From: Litorihabitans aurantiacus
Lineage (GTDB): Bacteria > Actinomycetota > Actinomycetes > Actinomycetales > Beutenbergiaceae
Reading direction: 5' to 3'
NCBI RefSeq assembly: GCF_030161595.1
Contig: NZ_BSUM01000001.1
Location: 1,736,001-1,800,000, forward strand
DNA length: 64,000 nucleotides
Under the pieces are notes generated by a model, which was not told the DNA's origin, did no database searches, and was given only the letters and a program-made list of their open reading frames with translations. Below, piece after piece: positions 1 to 8,998 of this stretch; the stretch's first letter is position 1; each line of letters starts with the position of its first letter. A program made the position numbers and the translations under genes.

Positions 1-430
1 ACGGCCGCGAGAGCCTGTCGGTGGTGCGGACGTTCGAGGTCTCCCCGGTCGGCGCCGGCGCTTCGACGCCACCCTCGTGGCCGACGGGCCCGGCCGCGTC
101 CTCGACTACCTCGGCACGCACCAGCACCTCGCCGTCGACCTCACCCCGAGCGTCCTGCCCGACGGCTCGCTGCAGATCCTCTCGCGGGGTCAGCGCTTCC
201 ACGAGGGACCGGTGTCGTTCCGCTTCCCGCTCGCCCTCTCGGGCACGGCGGTGCTGCGCGAGGGGTTCGACGACGCCGCGGGGCGCTTCACGATCGAGGT
301 CGCCGTGAGCAACGAGCGGTTCGGCCCGCTGGCGGGCTACGAGGGCAGCTTCACCTGCACCTACCCGGAGGTCGTCGGCGACGCGGTCCCGACGTCGGCC
401 CGCACCCTGCGTGAGGAGCGCCGCCGCTGA
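1..430 (+). CDS. DUF4166 domain protein, C-terminal part (cut by window edge, frame broken)
   Basis: Only the end of the gene is present. The translated tail (FDATLV, then LGTHQHLAVDL, then YEGSF near the end) resembles DUF4166, a domain of unknown function often found alone or behind a saccharopine-dehydrogenase-like Rossmann part. The first ~15 codons (GRESLSVVRTFEV) read in one frame and the rest in another, so one base is probably missing between about 45 and 60. The stop is at 428-430. The gene is convergent with dnaE. Its function is unknown and the family call is from memory of the domain pattern. Confidence 0.6.
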   Translation, partial: RPREPVGGADVRGLPGRRRRFDATLVADGPGRVLDYLGTHQHLAVDLTPSVLPDGSLQILSRGQRFHEGPVSFRFPLALSGTAVLREGFDDAAGRFTIEVAVSNERFGPLAGYEGSFTCTYPEVVGDAVPTSARTLREERRR

Positions 431-455
431 GGATCTCGACACCGGCCGACCTCAC

Positions 456-515
456 GCCGAGAACGTCCGAGGCCGCGAGAACGGGCCCGGCGACGCGGCT
501 CAGGACGTTCTCGGC
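456..515. terminator. Long inverted repeat between convergent genes
   Basis: GCCGAGAACGTCC at 456-468 is repeated as its exact reverse complement at 503-515, with a 34-nt loop. It lies between the stop of the DUF4166 gene and the stop of dnaE, so it could end transcription from both sides. There is no T run. Confidence 0.5.
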
Positions 516-528
516 GGGGTGTCCGAGT

Positions 529-3500
529 TCAGACGAGGCAGCTCGGCCCGAGCAACGCCTTGAGATCCCCGTACAGCGACGACGTCCGGTCGATCCGCAA
601 CGCGTCACCCGCGCGCACCACCGTGCGCCCCGTGCGGGTGCGCACGTGCACGTGCAGCTCGTTGCTGCCCGGGTGGCTCTGGAGCACCTCCACCAACCGC
701 TCCAGCAGCGGCTGCGTGCACCGCGACTCGGGGATCGTGATGGCGACCGGTGCACCGTCGGCGGTGGAGACGACGTCGGGCAGCGAGAGCTCCATCGCCT
801 GCACCGAGAGAGCGTCGTCGCGCCGGCGCATCCGGCCCTTGAGCACGACGACGGCGTCCTCGGCCAGCACCGTGGAGTAGGCCAGGTAGGTCTCGCCGAA
901 GAACAGCACCTCGACGCTGCCCTCGAGGTCCTCGATCGTCACTGCGGCCCAGGGGTTGCCGCTCTTCTTGGAGATCTTCACCGCGACGTTCGTGATGAGA
1001 CCGGCGATCGTGATGACGCTGCCGTCCGGCCGCGCCTCGTCGGTCAGGAGCGTCGCGATCGAGACGTCGCTGGCGGCGCTCAGCACGTGCTCGACGCCGG
1101 CGAGCGGGTGGTCGGAGACGTACAGGCCGAGCATCTGGCGCTCGAAGGTGAGCTTCTGCTTCTTGTCCCACTCCGGCAGGTCCGGGACCTGGACGGAGAA
1201 GGTGCCCGCGCCGTCGTCGCTCGCCCCGAGCTCGGCGAACAGGTCGAACTGACCCACGGCCTCCTTGCGCTTGACGTCGATGACGGCGTCCACGGCCTGC
1301 TCGTGGATCAGCAGCAGCGAGCGGCGCGTGTGGCCGAGCGAGTCGAAGCCGCCCGACTTGATCAGCGACTCGATCGTGCGCTTGTTGCACACGACCGCCG
1401 GCACCTTGTCGAGGAAGTCCGTGAAGGAGGTGAACGCGCCCTTCTCCTCGCGCGCCGCGACGATCGCGTCCACGACGTTCTGGCCGACGTTGCGCACGGC
1501 CGCCATCCCGAACCGGATGTCGCCCCCGACCGGGGTGAACGTCCCCGCCGAGGCGTTCACGTCCGGCGGGAGCACCGTGATCTTCAGCCGGCGGCACTCG
1601 TTGAGGTAGATCGCCGACTTGTCCTTGTCGTCCCGCGTGGACGTCAGGAGCGCGGCCATGTACTCGGTGGTGTAGTTCGCCTTGAGGAACGCGGTCCAGT
1701 AGGAGACGAGTCCGTAGGCGGCCGAGTGCGCCTTGTTGAACGCGTAGTCGGAGAACGGGACCAGCACGTCCCACAGCGCCTTGATGGCCTTCTCGGAGAA
1801 GCCGTTCTTGCGCATGCCGCCCGAGAACGGCACGTACTCCTTGTCGAGGATCTCCTTCTTCTTCTTGCCCATCGCACGCCGGAGGAGATCGGCCTCGCCG
1901 AGCGTGTAGCCGGCCAGGTGCTGGGCGATCTCCATCACCTGCTCCTGGTAGACGATCAGCCCGAACGTCTTGCCGAGGATGTCCTCGAGCGCGTCGGCGA
2001 GCTCGGGGTGGATCGGCTCGATCTCCTGCAGGCCGTTCTTGCGCAGCGCGTAGTTCGTGTGCGAGTTGGCGCCCATCGGGCCGGGGCGGTAGAGCGCACC
2101 GACGGCCGAGATGTCCTCGAAGTTGTCCGGCCGCATGGTGCGCAGCAGCGATCGCATCCCGCCGCCGTCGAGCTGGAAGACGCCCAGGGTGTCGCCGCGC
2201 CCCAGGAGCGCGTAGGTCTCCGCATCGGTCAGCGGGACGTCCTCGATCACGACGTCGTCCTTGCCGTTGACCGTGATGTTCTCGAGCGCGTCGTCGAGGA
2301 TCGTGAGGTTGCGCAGGCCCAGGAAGTCCATCTTGACCAGGCCGAGCTCCTCCCCGGCCGGGAAGTCGATCTGCGTGATGATCGCGCCGTCCTGCTCGCG
2401 GCGCATGATCGGGATCACGTCGAGCAGCGGCTCGGAGGAGATGATGATGCCCGCCGCGTGCACGCCCCACTGCCGCTTGAGGCCCTCGATCCCCTTGGCG
2501 TGGTCGGTGATCTTGCGCGCGTCCGGGTCGACCTCGTAGAGCGTGCGGAACTCGGCCGCCTCGGCGTAGCGCTTGTCGCTCGGGTCGAAGACGCCGGACA
2601 GGGACATGCCCTTGCCCATGACGTCGGCGGGCATCGCCTTGGTGAGCTTGTCACCCATCGCGAACGGGTAGTCGAGCACCCGGCCGGCGTCCTTGAGCGC
2701 CTGCTTGGCCTTGATCGTTCCGTAGGTGACGATCGAGGCGACCTTGTCGTCGCCGTACTTCTCCGTCACGTACCGGATGACCTCACCGCGCCGGCGCTCG
2801 TCGAAGTCGATGTCGAAGTCGGGCAGGCTCATGCGCTCGGGGTTGAGGAAGCGCTCGAAGATGAGGCCGTTCGCGAGCGGGTCGAGCTCGGTGATCCCCA
2901 TCGCGTACGCCGCCATGGACCCGGCACCGGAACCGCGACCCGGACCCACGCGGATCGAGTTGCGCTTGGCCCAGTTGATGAAGTCGGCCACCACCAGGTA
3001 GTAGCCCGCGTACCCCTTGGAGGTGATGATCTCGATCTCGTACCGGGCCTGCTTGTCGACCTCGGCCGGCACGACCTCGCCGAACCGGTGCACGAGGCCG
3101 CGCTCGACCTCCTTCACGAACAGCGAGATCTCGTCCTCGCCCTCGGGCACCGGGAAGTGCGGCATGTACTTGCCGACCTGCTCGGTGAACTCCACCTCGC
3201 ACCGCTCCGCGATGAGCAGCGTGTTGTCGCACGCCTCGGGCAGCTCCGCGAAGATGCTGCGCATCTGCGCCGCCGAGCGCACGTAGTAGGAGTCGCCCGT
3301 GAACGCGAACCGGTTGCCGCCCTGGTCGTAGGTGGGGTCCGAGAGCAGCGAGTTGGACTGCACCGCCAGCAGCGTCTCGTGCGCGGTGTGGTCCTCCTGG
3401 CGCACGTAGTGCAGGTCGTTGGTCGCCACGAGCGGCGCACCGATCTGCTTGCCGAGCTCGACGAGGTCGCGGAACACGCGGCGCTCGATCTCGAGCTCGT

Positions 3501-4086
3501 GGTCCATCAGCTCGATGAAATAGTTGTCCTTCCCGAAGATGTCCTGCATCTCCCCGGCGGCGCGCACGGCCTCGTCCCACTGCCCGAGCTTGATGCGCGT
3601 CTGCACCTCGCCCGAGGGGCAGCCCGAGGTCGCGATCAGACCGTCGCTGTACCGCGTCAGCAGGTCGCGGTCCATGCGGGGCTTGAAGTAGTACCCCTCC
3701 AGGCTGGCGAGCGACCCCAGGCGGAAGAGGTTGTGCATCCCCGCGGTCGTCTGCGACCACAGCGTCATGTGCGTGTACGCACCGCCGCCCGAGACGTCGT
3801 CGCCCTTCTGGTGCGGTTCGCCCCACCGCACCCGGGTGCGGTCCTGGCGCGCCGTGCCCGGCGTCACGTACGCCTCGAGCCCGATGATCGGCTTGACGCC
3901 CGCCCTGCGCGCCTTCCCCCAGAAGTCGTACGCGCCGAAGAGGTAGCCGTGGTCGGTGATCGCCACGGCGCTCTGCCCCTGCGCCTTCACCTCCGCGATG
4001 AGGTCGGGCACGCGCGCGGCGCCGTCGAGCATCGAGTAGTCCGTGTGCACGTGCAGGTGGACGAAGTCTTCCTGGGCCGCCGGCAT
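529..4086 (-). CDS. dnaE: DNA polymerase III alpha subunit
   Basis: Replicative polymerase catalytic subunit, 1185 aa, the usual size for DnaE1. The N-terminal PHP domain begins with HVHTDYSMLDGA near residue 10. The family-C polymerase active site PDFDIDFDE is near residue 420, followed by the thumb/fingers region, a helix-hairpin-helix part and an OB fold (VITIAGLITNV) towards the C-terminus. The reading frame extends upstream, but I chose the ATG at 4086 because it starts directly before the PHP motif and has TACGAT exactly six bases upstream, the pattern of a leaderless transcript. It is divergent from the photolyase gene. The frame is intact over 3.5 kb. Confidence 0.97.
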   Translation of the reverse strand: MPAAQEDFVHLHVHTDYSMLDGAARVPDLIAEVKAQGQSAVAITDHGYLFGAYDFWGKARRAGVKPIIGLEAYVTPGTARQDRTRVRWGEPHQKGDDVSGGGAYTHMTLWSQTTAGMHNLFRLGSLASLEGYYFKPRMDRDLLTRYSDGLIATSGCPSGEVQTRIKLGQWDEAVRAAGEMQDIFGKDNYFIELMDHELEIERRVFRDLVELGKQIGAPLVATNDLHYVRQEDHTAHETLLAVQSNSLLSDPTYDQGGNRFAFTGDSYYVRSAAQMRSIFAELPEACDNTLLIAERCEVEFTEQVGKYMPHFPVPEGEDEISLFVKEVERGLVHRFGEVVPAEVDKQARYEIEIITSKGYAGYYLVVADFINWAKRNSIRVGPGRGSGAGSMAAYAMGITELDPLANGLIFERFLNPERMSLPDFDIDFDERRRGEVIRYVTEKYGDDKVASIVTYGTIKAKQALKDAGRVLDYPFAMGDKLTKAMPADVMGKGMSLSGVFDPSDKRYAEAAEFRTLYEVDPDARKITDHAKGIEGLKRQWGVHAAGIIISSEPLLDVIPIMRREQDGAIITQIDFPAGEELGLVKMDFLGLRNLTILDDALENITVNGKDDVVIEDVPLTDAETYALLGRGDTLGVFQLDGGGMRSLLRTMRPDNFEDISAVGALYRPGPMGANSHTNYALRKNGLQEIEPIHPELADALEDILGKTFGLIVYQEQVMEIAQHLAGYTLGEADLLRRAMGKKKKEILDKEYVPFSGGMRKNGFSEKAIKALWDVLVPFSDYAFNKAHSAAYGLVSYWTAFLKANYTTEYMAALLTSTRDDKDKSAIYLNECRRLKITVLPPDVNASAGTFTPVGGDIRFGMAAVRNVGQNVVDAIVAAREEKGAFTSFTDFLDKVPAVVCNKRTIESLIKSGGFDSLGHTRRSLLLIHEQAVDAVIDVKRKEAVGQFDLFAELGASDDGAGTFSVQVPDLPEWDKKQKLTFERQMLGLYVSDHPLAGVEHVLSAASDVSIATLLTDEARPDGSVITIAGLITNVAVKISKKSGNPWAAVTIEDLEGSVEVLFFGETYLAYSTVLAEDAVVVLKGRMRRRDDALSVQAMELSLPDVVSTADGAPVAITIPESRCTQPLLERLVEVLQSHPGSNELHVHVRTRTGRTVVRAGDALRIDRTSSLYGDLKALLGPSCLV

Positions 4087-4098
4087 CTGACGATCGTA
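4087..4098 (-). promoter_or_regulatory. Leaderless -10 element of dnaE
   Basis: On the minus strand TACGAT (4098-4093) is followed by six bases and then the ATG at 4086. Transcription would start at the start codon. Confidence 0.6.
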
Positions 4099-4129
4099 GA
4101 ACCTCGTGACGCCCCCGGGGAGCGGGTGG

Positions 4130-4141
4130 CAGGCTCGAGGG
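4130..4141 (+). promoter_or_regulatory. Probable leaderless -10 element of the photolyase gene
   Basis: CAGGCT at 4130-4135, six bases, then ATG at 4142. It matches the NANNNT-N6-start layout of other genes here, with C instead of T in the first position. Confidence 0.4.
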
Positions 4142-5523
4142 ATGACCGATCTCGCACCCCGCCTGTGGTGGATCCGCCGCGACCTGCGCCTGCACGACAA
4201 CCCCGCGCTGCTGGCGGCCAGCGGGGGTGAGGACGGCCACACCGGGTCCCACCCGGTGCTGGCGGTCTTCGTGCTCGACGACACGCTCTGGGACCCGGCC
4301 GGCACCCCGCGCCGCGACTACCTCATGACGTCGCTGGCACGCCTGGACGCCGCGACGTCGGGCCACGTGCTCCTGGTGCACGGCACGCCCGAGCACGCGA
4401 TCCCCGCGCTCGCCCGGTCCGTCGGGGCCGACGAGGTCCACGTCGCGGCCGACTACGGGCCCTACGGTGCGCGCCGCGACGAGGCGGTGGCCCAGGCCCT
4501 GGGCGACGACGCCGCGCTGGTGCGCACGGGATCGCCTTACGCCGTCGCGCCCGGCCGCGTGACCAAGGACGACGGCGAGCCCTACAAGGTCTACACACCC
4601 TTCTCGCGCTCCTGGGAGAAGCACGGCTGGCGCGCACCCGCCCCCGCGCCGAGCGCGTCCGCTGGGTCGACCCGGCCGAGGTGGACCTCGGTCGCATGAC
4701 GCGGCGCGAGCTGCCCGACCCCGCCGACGGCCACCCCGACGCCGGCGAGGAGCGCGCACGGGAGCGCTGGGAGGAGTTCCACACCGGTGCCCTGGCCGAC
4801 TACGCGAGCGAGCGCGACCGCCCCGACCACGAGGGCACGTCCGCGCTGTCGGCCTCGCTCAAGTGGGGCGAGCTGCACCCGCGCACGCTCCTGGCGGACC
4901 TGGCGCGCAAGCGGAACGAGGGCGCCGCTACGTTCCGCGGCGAGCTCGCGTGGCGGGAGTTCTACGCCGACGTGCTGTTCCACGACCCCGAAAGCGCGCG
5001 CGAGTCGCTGCGCGACGTCGTGCCGGACGACGCGTGGATCGCCGGCGCCGAGGAGTCCGACGCGCTCGAGGCGTGGACGGCGGGACGGACGGGCTACCCG
5101 TTCGTCGACGCCGGTATGCGGCAGCTCGCCGAGACCGGGTGGATGCACAACCGGGTGCGGATGGTGGTCGCCTCGTTCCTCGTCAAGGACCTGCGCGTGC
5201 GGTGGCAGGCGGGTGCGCGGCACTTCATGCGCACGCTGATCGACGGCGACCTCGCCTCCAACCAGCACAACTGGCAGTGGGTGGCGGGTACCGGAACGGA
5301 CGCGGCGCCCTTCTTCCGGATCTTCAACCCTGTCACGCAGGGGCTGAAGTTCGACCCGCACGGCGACTACGTGCGCCGGTGGGTGCCGGAGCTCGGCGAG
5401 ATCCCCGGGAAGGCGGTGCACGAGCCGTGGAAGTTGGACGAGCAGCCCGCGGGCTACCCCGAGCGGATGGTGGACCACAAGCGCGCCCGCGAGGTCACGC
5501 TCGAGGCCTACGGGCGGCGCTGA
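4142..5523 (+). CDS. phr: Deoxyribodipyrimidine photo-lyase (frame broken near 4640)
   Basis: Light-driven repair of cyclobutane pyrimidine dimers, about 460 aa after repair, as expected for class I photolyases. The N-terminal alpha/beta antenna domain starts LWWIRRDLRLHDNPAL. The C-terminal FAD domain shows GYPFVDAGMRQL, WMHNR, DGDLASNQHNWQW and FNP. The second antenna could be MTHF or 8-HDF; I cannot tell. The frame changes between about 4636 and 4655, within a C-rich stretch. One added base joins EKHGWR to ERVRWVDPAEVDLG, so this is probably an assembly error and not a pseudogene. The gene ends convergent with rluD. Confidence 0.93.
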
Positions 5524-5529
5524 GGCGAA

Positions 5530-5558
5530 GGGTCGCCCGCCGTCGCGCGGGCGATCCC
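5530..5558. terminator. GC-rich hairpin between convergent phr and rluD
   Basis: GGGTCGCCCGC (5530-5540) pairs with GCGGGCGATCCC (5547-5558), with one bulged base. There is no T run. It may serve both converging genes. Confidence 0.45.
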
Positions 5559-5563
5559 GCCGC

Positions 5564-5611
5564 TCAGCCCTGCAGCACCTCAGCCCCCCATCACCTCAGC
5601 CCCGCAGCACC
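5564..5611. repeat. Three imperfect 16-bp repeats at the rluD stop
   Basis: CAGCCCTGCAGCACCT, CAGCCCCCCATCACCT and CAGCCCCGCAGCACCT follow one another. The rluD stop codon (5596-5598) lies at the start of the last copy. Confidence 0.6.
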
Positions 5612-6519
5612 TCCAGCGCGTGCGCCAGGTCGTCGGGGTAGGTGGAGGTGACCACGAGCGGCTCACCCGTCGCGGGGTGGGCGAACCCCAGCCGCATCGC
5701 GTGCAGCCACTGCCGCCCGAGCCCGACGCGCGCCGCCAGGACCGGGTCCGCACCGTAGGTGAGGTCACCGACGCACGGGTGTCGCAGCGCCGAGGTGTGC
5801 ACCCGGATCTGGTGCGTGCGGCCCGTCTCGAGGTGGATCTCCAGCAGACTCGCGCGCGGCATCGCCTCGAGCGTCTCGTAGTGCGTGACGCTGGGCCGGC
5901 CGTCGGCCACGACGGCGAACTTCCAGTCGTGCTTCGGGTGGCGTGCCAGCGGCGCGTCGATCGTGCCGGAGGAGGGATCGGGGTGCCCCTGGACCAGCGC
6001 GTGGTAGACCTTCTCGACCGTGCGCTCCTTGAACGCGCGCTTGAGCACCGTGTACGCGTGCTCGCTCTTGGCGACCACCATGAGGCCGGACGTGCCGACG
6101 TCGAGCCGGTGCACGACGCCCTGCCGCTCGCTCGCGCCCGACGTCGCCACCCGCACGCCCGCCGCCGCGAGGCCGCCGATCACGGTCGGCCCGGTCCAGC
6201 CGGGTGACGGGTGCGCGGCGACGCCGATCGGCTTGTCGACCACGACGACGTCGTCGTCCTCATACGCCAGGCGCATCCCGTCCACGACCGTCGCCACGAC
6301 GCCCTCCGCCTCGCGCTCGGGCTCGGGCCGCTCCACCTCGAGCCAGCCGCCCGCGGTCAGGCGGTCCGACTTCGCCAGGACGCGGCCGTCGAGGCGCACC
6401 CCGCCGTCGTCCGCCAGCGCTGCGGCGCGCGAGCGGGACAGGCCCATCAGCCGCGCGAGCGCGACGTCGACCCGCTCCCCCGCGAGACCGTCCGGGACCG
6501 GGAGGGTCAGGTCGCTCAC
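5596..6519 (-). CDS. rluD: RluA-family 23S rRNA pseudouridine synthase
   Basis: Converts uridines to pseudouridine in 23S rRNA, 307 aa. It has an N-terminal S4 RNA-binding domain ([21 protein letters not shown]) and the RluA catalytic motif [15 protein letters not shown], whose Asp is the catalytic residue, then the family signature [10 protein letters not shown] chose the GTG at 6519 because it overlaps the lspA stop as GTGA. The lspA-rluD pairing is common in actinobacteria. The exact target positions (RluD type or another RluA member) cannot be read from sequence. Confidence 0.9.
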   Translation of the reverse strand: MSDLTLPVPDGLAGERVDVALARLMGLSRSRAAALADDGGVRLDGRVLAKSDRLTAGGWLEVERPEPEREAEGVVATVVDGMRLAYEDDDVVVVDKPIGVAAHPSPGWTGPTVIGGLAAAGVRVATSGASERQGVVHRLDVGTSGLMVVAKSEHAYTVLKRAFKERTVEKVYHALVQGHPDPSSGTIDAPLARHPKHDWKFAVVADGRPSVTHYETLEAMPRASLLEIHLETGRTHQIRVHTSALRHPCVGDLTYGADPVLAARVGLGRQWLHAMRLGFAHPATGEPLVVTSTYPDDLAHALEVLRG

Positions 6520-7166
6520 GAGGCGCCGCCGTCGCGCTCGGGCGCGGCCTCGACGCGATCCTCGCGCGAGGCCTTCCCGCGCTCGCGCGTCCCGTCCCAG
6601 GAGATGCCGAGGAGGGTCAGGAGGACGAACGACGCCGCGGCCGCGACGATCCCGATGTCGGCGACGTTGCCGATGAAGACGCCGTAGTCGATGAAGTCGA
6701 CGACGTGGCCGACGGCGAAGCCGGGGTCCCGCGCGAGCCTGTCCACGAGGTTGCCGAGGGCACCGCCCAGGAGCGCGCCGGCCGCCGCGGCCCACCCGCG
6801 CGAGCGGATCCGGGTCGCGAGCGAGATCACGACGACGGCGCACACCACCATGGCGATCGTGAAGATCCAGGTGTGTCCGGTCCCGAACGAGAGCGCGGCG
6901 CCCGGGTTGAAGACGAGCCGCCACCCGAGCAGGTCGCCGATGAACGGGATTCGTTCCCCCGGCTCGAGCTGCTGCAGCGCCACGGTCTTGGTCGCCTGGT
7001 CCAGCGCGAGGACGCCGACGGCGAGGGCGGCGAGCAGGCCCACGCGTCGCGCCCGCGGTGGGGTCGGCGTCGAGGTCGCCCCGGCCCCGGATCGCCCGGC
7101 GGCCACGGCTGGGTCGACGGCGGCGTCGCCGGAGGGGGCCGTCTCGTCTGCGGTCTGCTCAGTCAT
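6516..7166 (-). CDS. lspA: Lipoprotein signal peptidase (signal peptidase II)
   Basis: Membrane aspartyl protease that removes signal peptides from prolipoproteins. 216 aa, with an N-terminal hydrophilic extension of about 50 residues rich in Thr, Ala and Pro. After it come four hydrophobic segments, the NPGAALSF motif, and the catalytic aspartates in GNLVDRL and VVDFIDYG...NVADIGI. GGGAGG stands just upstream of the ATG. It overlaps rluD by GTGA. Likely substrates in this window include the GluB binding protein. Confidence 0.95.
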   Translation of the reverse strand: MTEQTADETAPSGDAAVDPAVAAGRSGAGATSTPTPPRARRVGLLAALAVGVLALDQATKTVALQQLEPGERIPFIGDLLGWRLVFNPGAALSFGTGHTWIFTIAMVVCAVVVISLATRIRSRGWAAAAGALLGGALGNLVDRLARDPGFAVGHVVDFIDYGVFIGNVADIGIVAAAASFVLLTLLGISWDGTRERGKASREDRVEAAPERDGGAS

Positions 7167-7218
7167 CGCCTCCCATCCTCCCCCACCGCGAGGCCCAGGT
7201 GCGCCGGGCCCGAGACGC

Positions 7219-7256
7219 CGAGGGCCCGGACCACCGTGAGGTGGTCCGGGCCCTCG
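7219..7256 (-). terminator. Strong hairpin downstream of divIVA
   Basis: A perfect 17-bp stem (7219-7235 and 7240-7256) with a GTGA loop lies between the divIVA stop and the lspA start. It lacks a U tract, as is common for actinobacterial terminators. It may separate divIVA transcription from lspA-rluD. Confidence 0.7.
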
Positions 7257-7296
7257 GGGAGCACGCGGTGCACGGGGCGCTGGCGCGCCGCCTGTA

Positions 7297-8007
7297 TCAG
7301 AGGCGCGCGGGCGGCCCGTCGAGGCTGACCTGGTCGGCCTGCGCGTCGAGCGTCTCCAGGAGGCTGCCGATGTAGGTCTTGAGACGACCGCGGTAGTCGC
7401 GCTCGTACTCCTTCAGACCCTCGATCTTGTGCTCGAGCGTCGCGCGCTCGGTCTCGAGCTGCTGGAGCGTGCGGGCACGCTGGGCCTCGGCGTCCGAGAC
7501 GAGCGTCGCGGCCTCCTGGCGAGCGGCGCCGACGATGCGGTCGCCCTCGTCGCGGCCGTTGCGCACGTACTCGTCGTGGACGCGCTGGGCGAGCTGCAGC
7601 ATGCCCGTGGCCGACTCCGGCTCGGTCTGGCCGGCGGGGACGACGGAGGTCTGCTGCACCGCGGGGGCGGACGCGGTGACGGGCGTCTCTTCCACGGGGG
7701 CCGCCTCGACGACGGGCTCCGGCTCGGGTTCGGGGGTGACCTCGGCCTCGGGCTCCGCGACCGGCTCGTCGACCACCGGGGTGATCTGGCTGGTCTGGTC
7801 CGCAGCAGCGGCGCGCGTGGCCTCGCCACCGGCCTGCTCCTGCTCGGCGATCTTCGCCTTGAGCTCGGCGTTCTCGCCCTGGAGCACGCGGAGGGTGTTG
7901 ACGATCTCGTCCAGGAAGTCGTCGACCTCGTCCTGGTCGTAGCCCTCGCGGAACTTCGTGGTCTGGAAAGTCTTCTTGAGAACGTCGTCTGCCGTCAGCA
8001 GAGTCAT
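7297..8007 (-). CDS. divIVA: DivIVA/Wag31 family polar growth protein
   Basis: Coiled-coil scaffold that marks cell poles and septa and directs peptidoglycan synthesis in actinobacteria. 236 aa. The N-terminal DivIVA domain (MTLLTADDVLKKTFQTTKF, then YDQDEVDDFLDEI) is intact. A Pro/Glu/Val-rich variable linker (residues ~60-110) follows, then a second long coiled coil with EGDRIVGAARQEAATLV and a C-terminal helix. The SD-like GAGGTGA is upstream of the ATG. It sits at its normal place, after sepF and yggT. Confidence 0.95.
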   Translation of the reverse strand: MTLLTADDVLKKTFQTTKFREGYDQDEVDDFLDEIVNTLRVLQGENAELKAKIAEQEQAGGEATRAAAADQTSQITPVVDEPVAEPEAEVTPEPEPEPVVEAAPVEETPVTASAPAVQQTSVVPAGQTEPESATGMLQLAQRVHDEYVRNGRDEGDRIVGAARQEAATLVSDAEAQRARTLQQLETERATLEHKIEGLKEYERDYRGRLKTYIGSLLETLDAQADQVSLDGPPARL

Positions 8008-8103
8008 GTCGTCACCTCAGTCTTCTAGAGACGCACGCATGCTCACATGCGTCGATCGCGGTCAACGGTAGCCCATCGGGGCCGGGGACGTTCACCCCGC
8101 AGG

Positions 8104-8394
8104 TCATGCAGCGAGCGACCCGAGGATCCACATCAGGATCCACGCCCCGAACATCACCAGGATGAAGGCCAGGTCCAGCGCGATGCCGCCGAGCCGGAGC
8201 GGCGGCACCACCCGTCGCACGGCCTTGAGCGGCGGGTCGGTCGTCGTGTAGACGACGTCGGCCGCGATGAGGGCCAGGCCCTGCGGTCGCCACTCGCGGG
8301 CCACCATCTGCACGACGTCGTAGACGATGCGGACCAGGAGGGCGACGACGAACAGCAGCACCAGGACGTACAGGACGGTCGCGATCGCACTCAC
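8104..8394 (-). CDS. yggT: YggT family integral membrane protein
   Basis: Small membrane protein of 96 aa with two YggT-type hydrophobic helices, around VLYVLVLLFVVALLVRIV and DLAFILVMFGAWILMWIL, and the conserved linker TDPPLKAVRRVVPPL. Its molecular role is not established, but it is conserved between sepF and divIVA in actinobacteria. The start is GTG, chosen because TAGAGT lies exactly six bases upstream, suggesting its own leaderless transcript within the cluster. Confidence 0.9.
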   Translation of the reverse strand: MSAIATVLYVLVLLFVVALLVRIVYDVVQMVAREWRPQGLALIAADVVYTTTDPPLKAVRRVVPPLRLGGIALDLAFILVMFGAWILMWILGSLAA

Positions 8395-8406
8395 GGGACC
8401 ACTCTA
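8395..8406 (-). promoter_or_regulatory. Leaderless -10 element of yggT
   Basis: Minus strand: TAGAGT (8406-8401), six bases, then GTG at 8394. Confidence 0.6.
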
Positions 8407-8483
8407 CGGGCGAGGGACCCGGCCGCCGAGCCGGTGACCCGGCTCGGGCGGCTCGGGACGGGATCGACCGCCGGCACGGAGGT

Positions 8484-8945
8484 TCAGCTCTGGTTGAACA
8501 GGTTGCTCTGCTCGGTGGCGCCGGGGTCGGTCGCGACCTCGACCGAGGCGGGCGAGAGCAGGAAGACCTTGTTCGTCACGCGCTCGATGGCGCCGTGCAG
8601 GCCGAAGGCCAGGCCCGCGGAGAAGTCGACGAGACGCTTGGCGTCGGCGTCGGACATCTCGGTCAGGTTCATGATGACCGGCGTGCCCGAGCGGAAGGAC
8701 TCACCGATGACCTTCGCGTCGTTGTAGGTGCGCGGGTGGACGGTCGTGATCCGGCGCAGGTCGCCGCTGGGGACGGCCGAGCGGGCCGCGCTGATCGGCG
8801 TGACGGGGGCGGTGCGCGCGGGCGCCGCGGGCGCCTCGACCTCGTCCATCGCGTACTCCTCGTCGTTCACGCCGTACTCCAGCTCCTGGTCGCGGTCGGG
8901 CTCGGAGAGCCCGAGGTACTCCATCGTCTTGCGCAGCGCTCCCAT
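8484..8945 (-). CDS. sepF: Cell division protein SepF
   Basis: Membrane anchor for FtsZ, essential in actinobacteria, which lack FtsA. 153 aa. It has an N-terminal amphipathic stretch ([13 protein letters not shown]), an acidic/Ala-Pro linker, and the C-terminal SepF domain, with [20 protein letters not shown] sequence, the hydrophobic strand [10 protein letters not shown] and the dimer part [21 protein letters not shown] purine-rich SD (GGGAGAGGA) precedes the ATG. It lies directly after pgeF with no yggS between them. Confidence 0.95.
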   Translation of the reverse strand: MGALRKTMEYLGLSEPDRDQELEYGVNDEEYAMDEVEAPAAPARTAPVTPISAARSAVPSGDLRRITTVHPRTYNDAKVIGESFRSGTPVIMNLTEMSDADAKRLVDFSAGLAFGLHGAIERVTNKVFLLSPASVEVATDPGATEQSNLFNQS

Positions 8946-8998
8946 GAGCGTCCTCTCCCTCGGTCACGACTCCCGGCGAGCCTCGTCCGCCAGCGACG

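Noticed and set aside
646..4230. 1194-aa open frame on the plus strand opposite dnaE
   Set aside because: It is a shadow of the biased third-codon position in dnaE; its translation is Val/Leu/Asp/Arg/His-rich with no domain.
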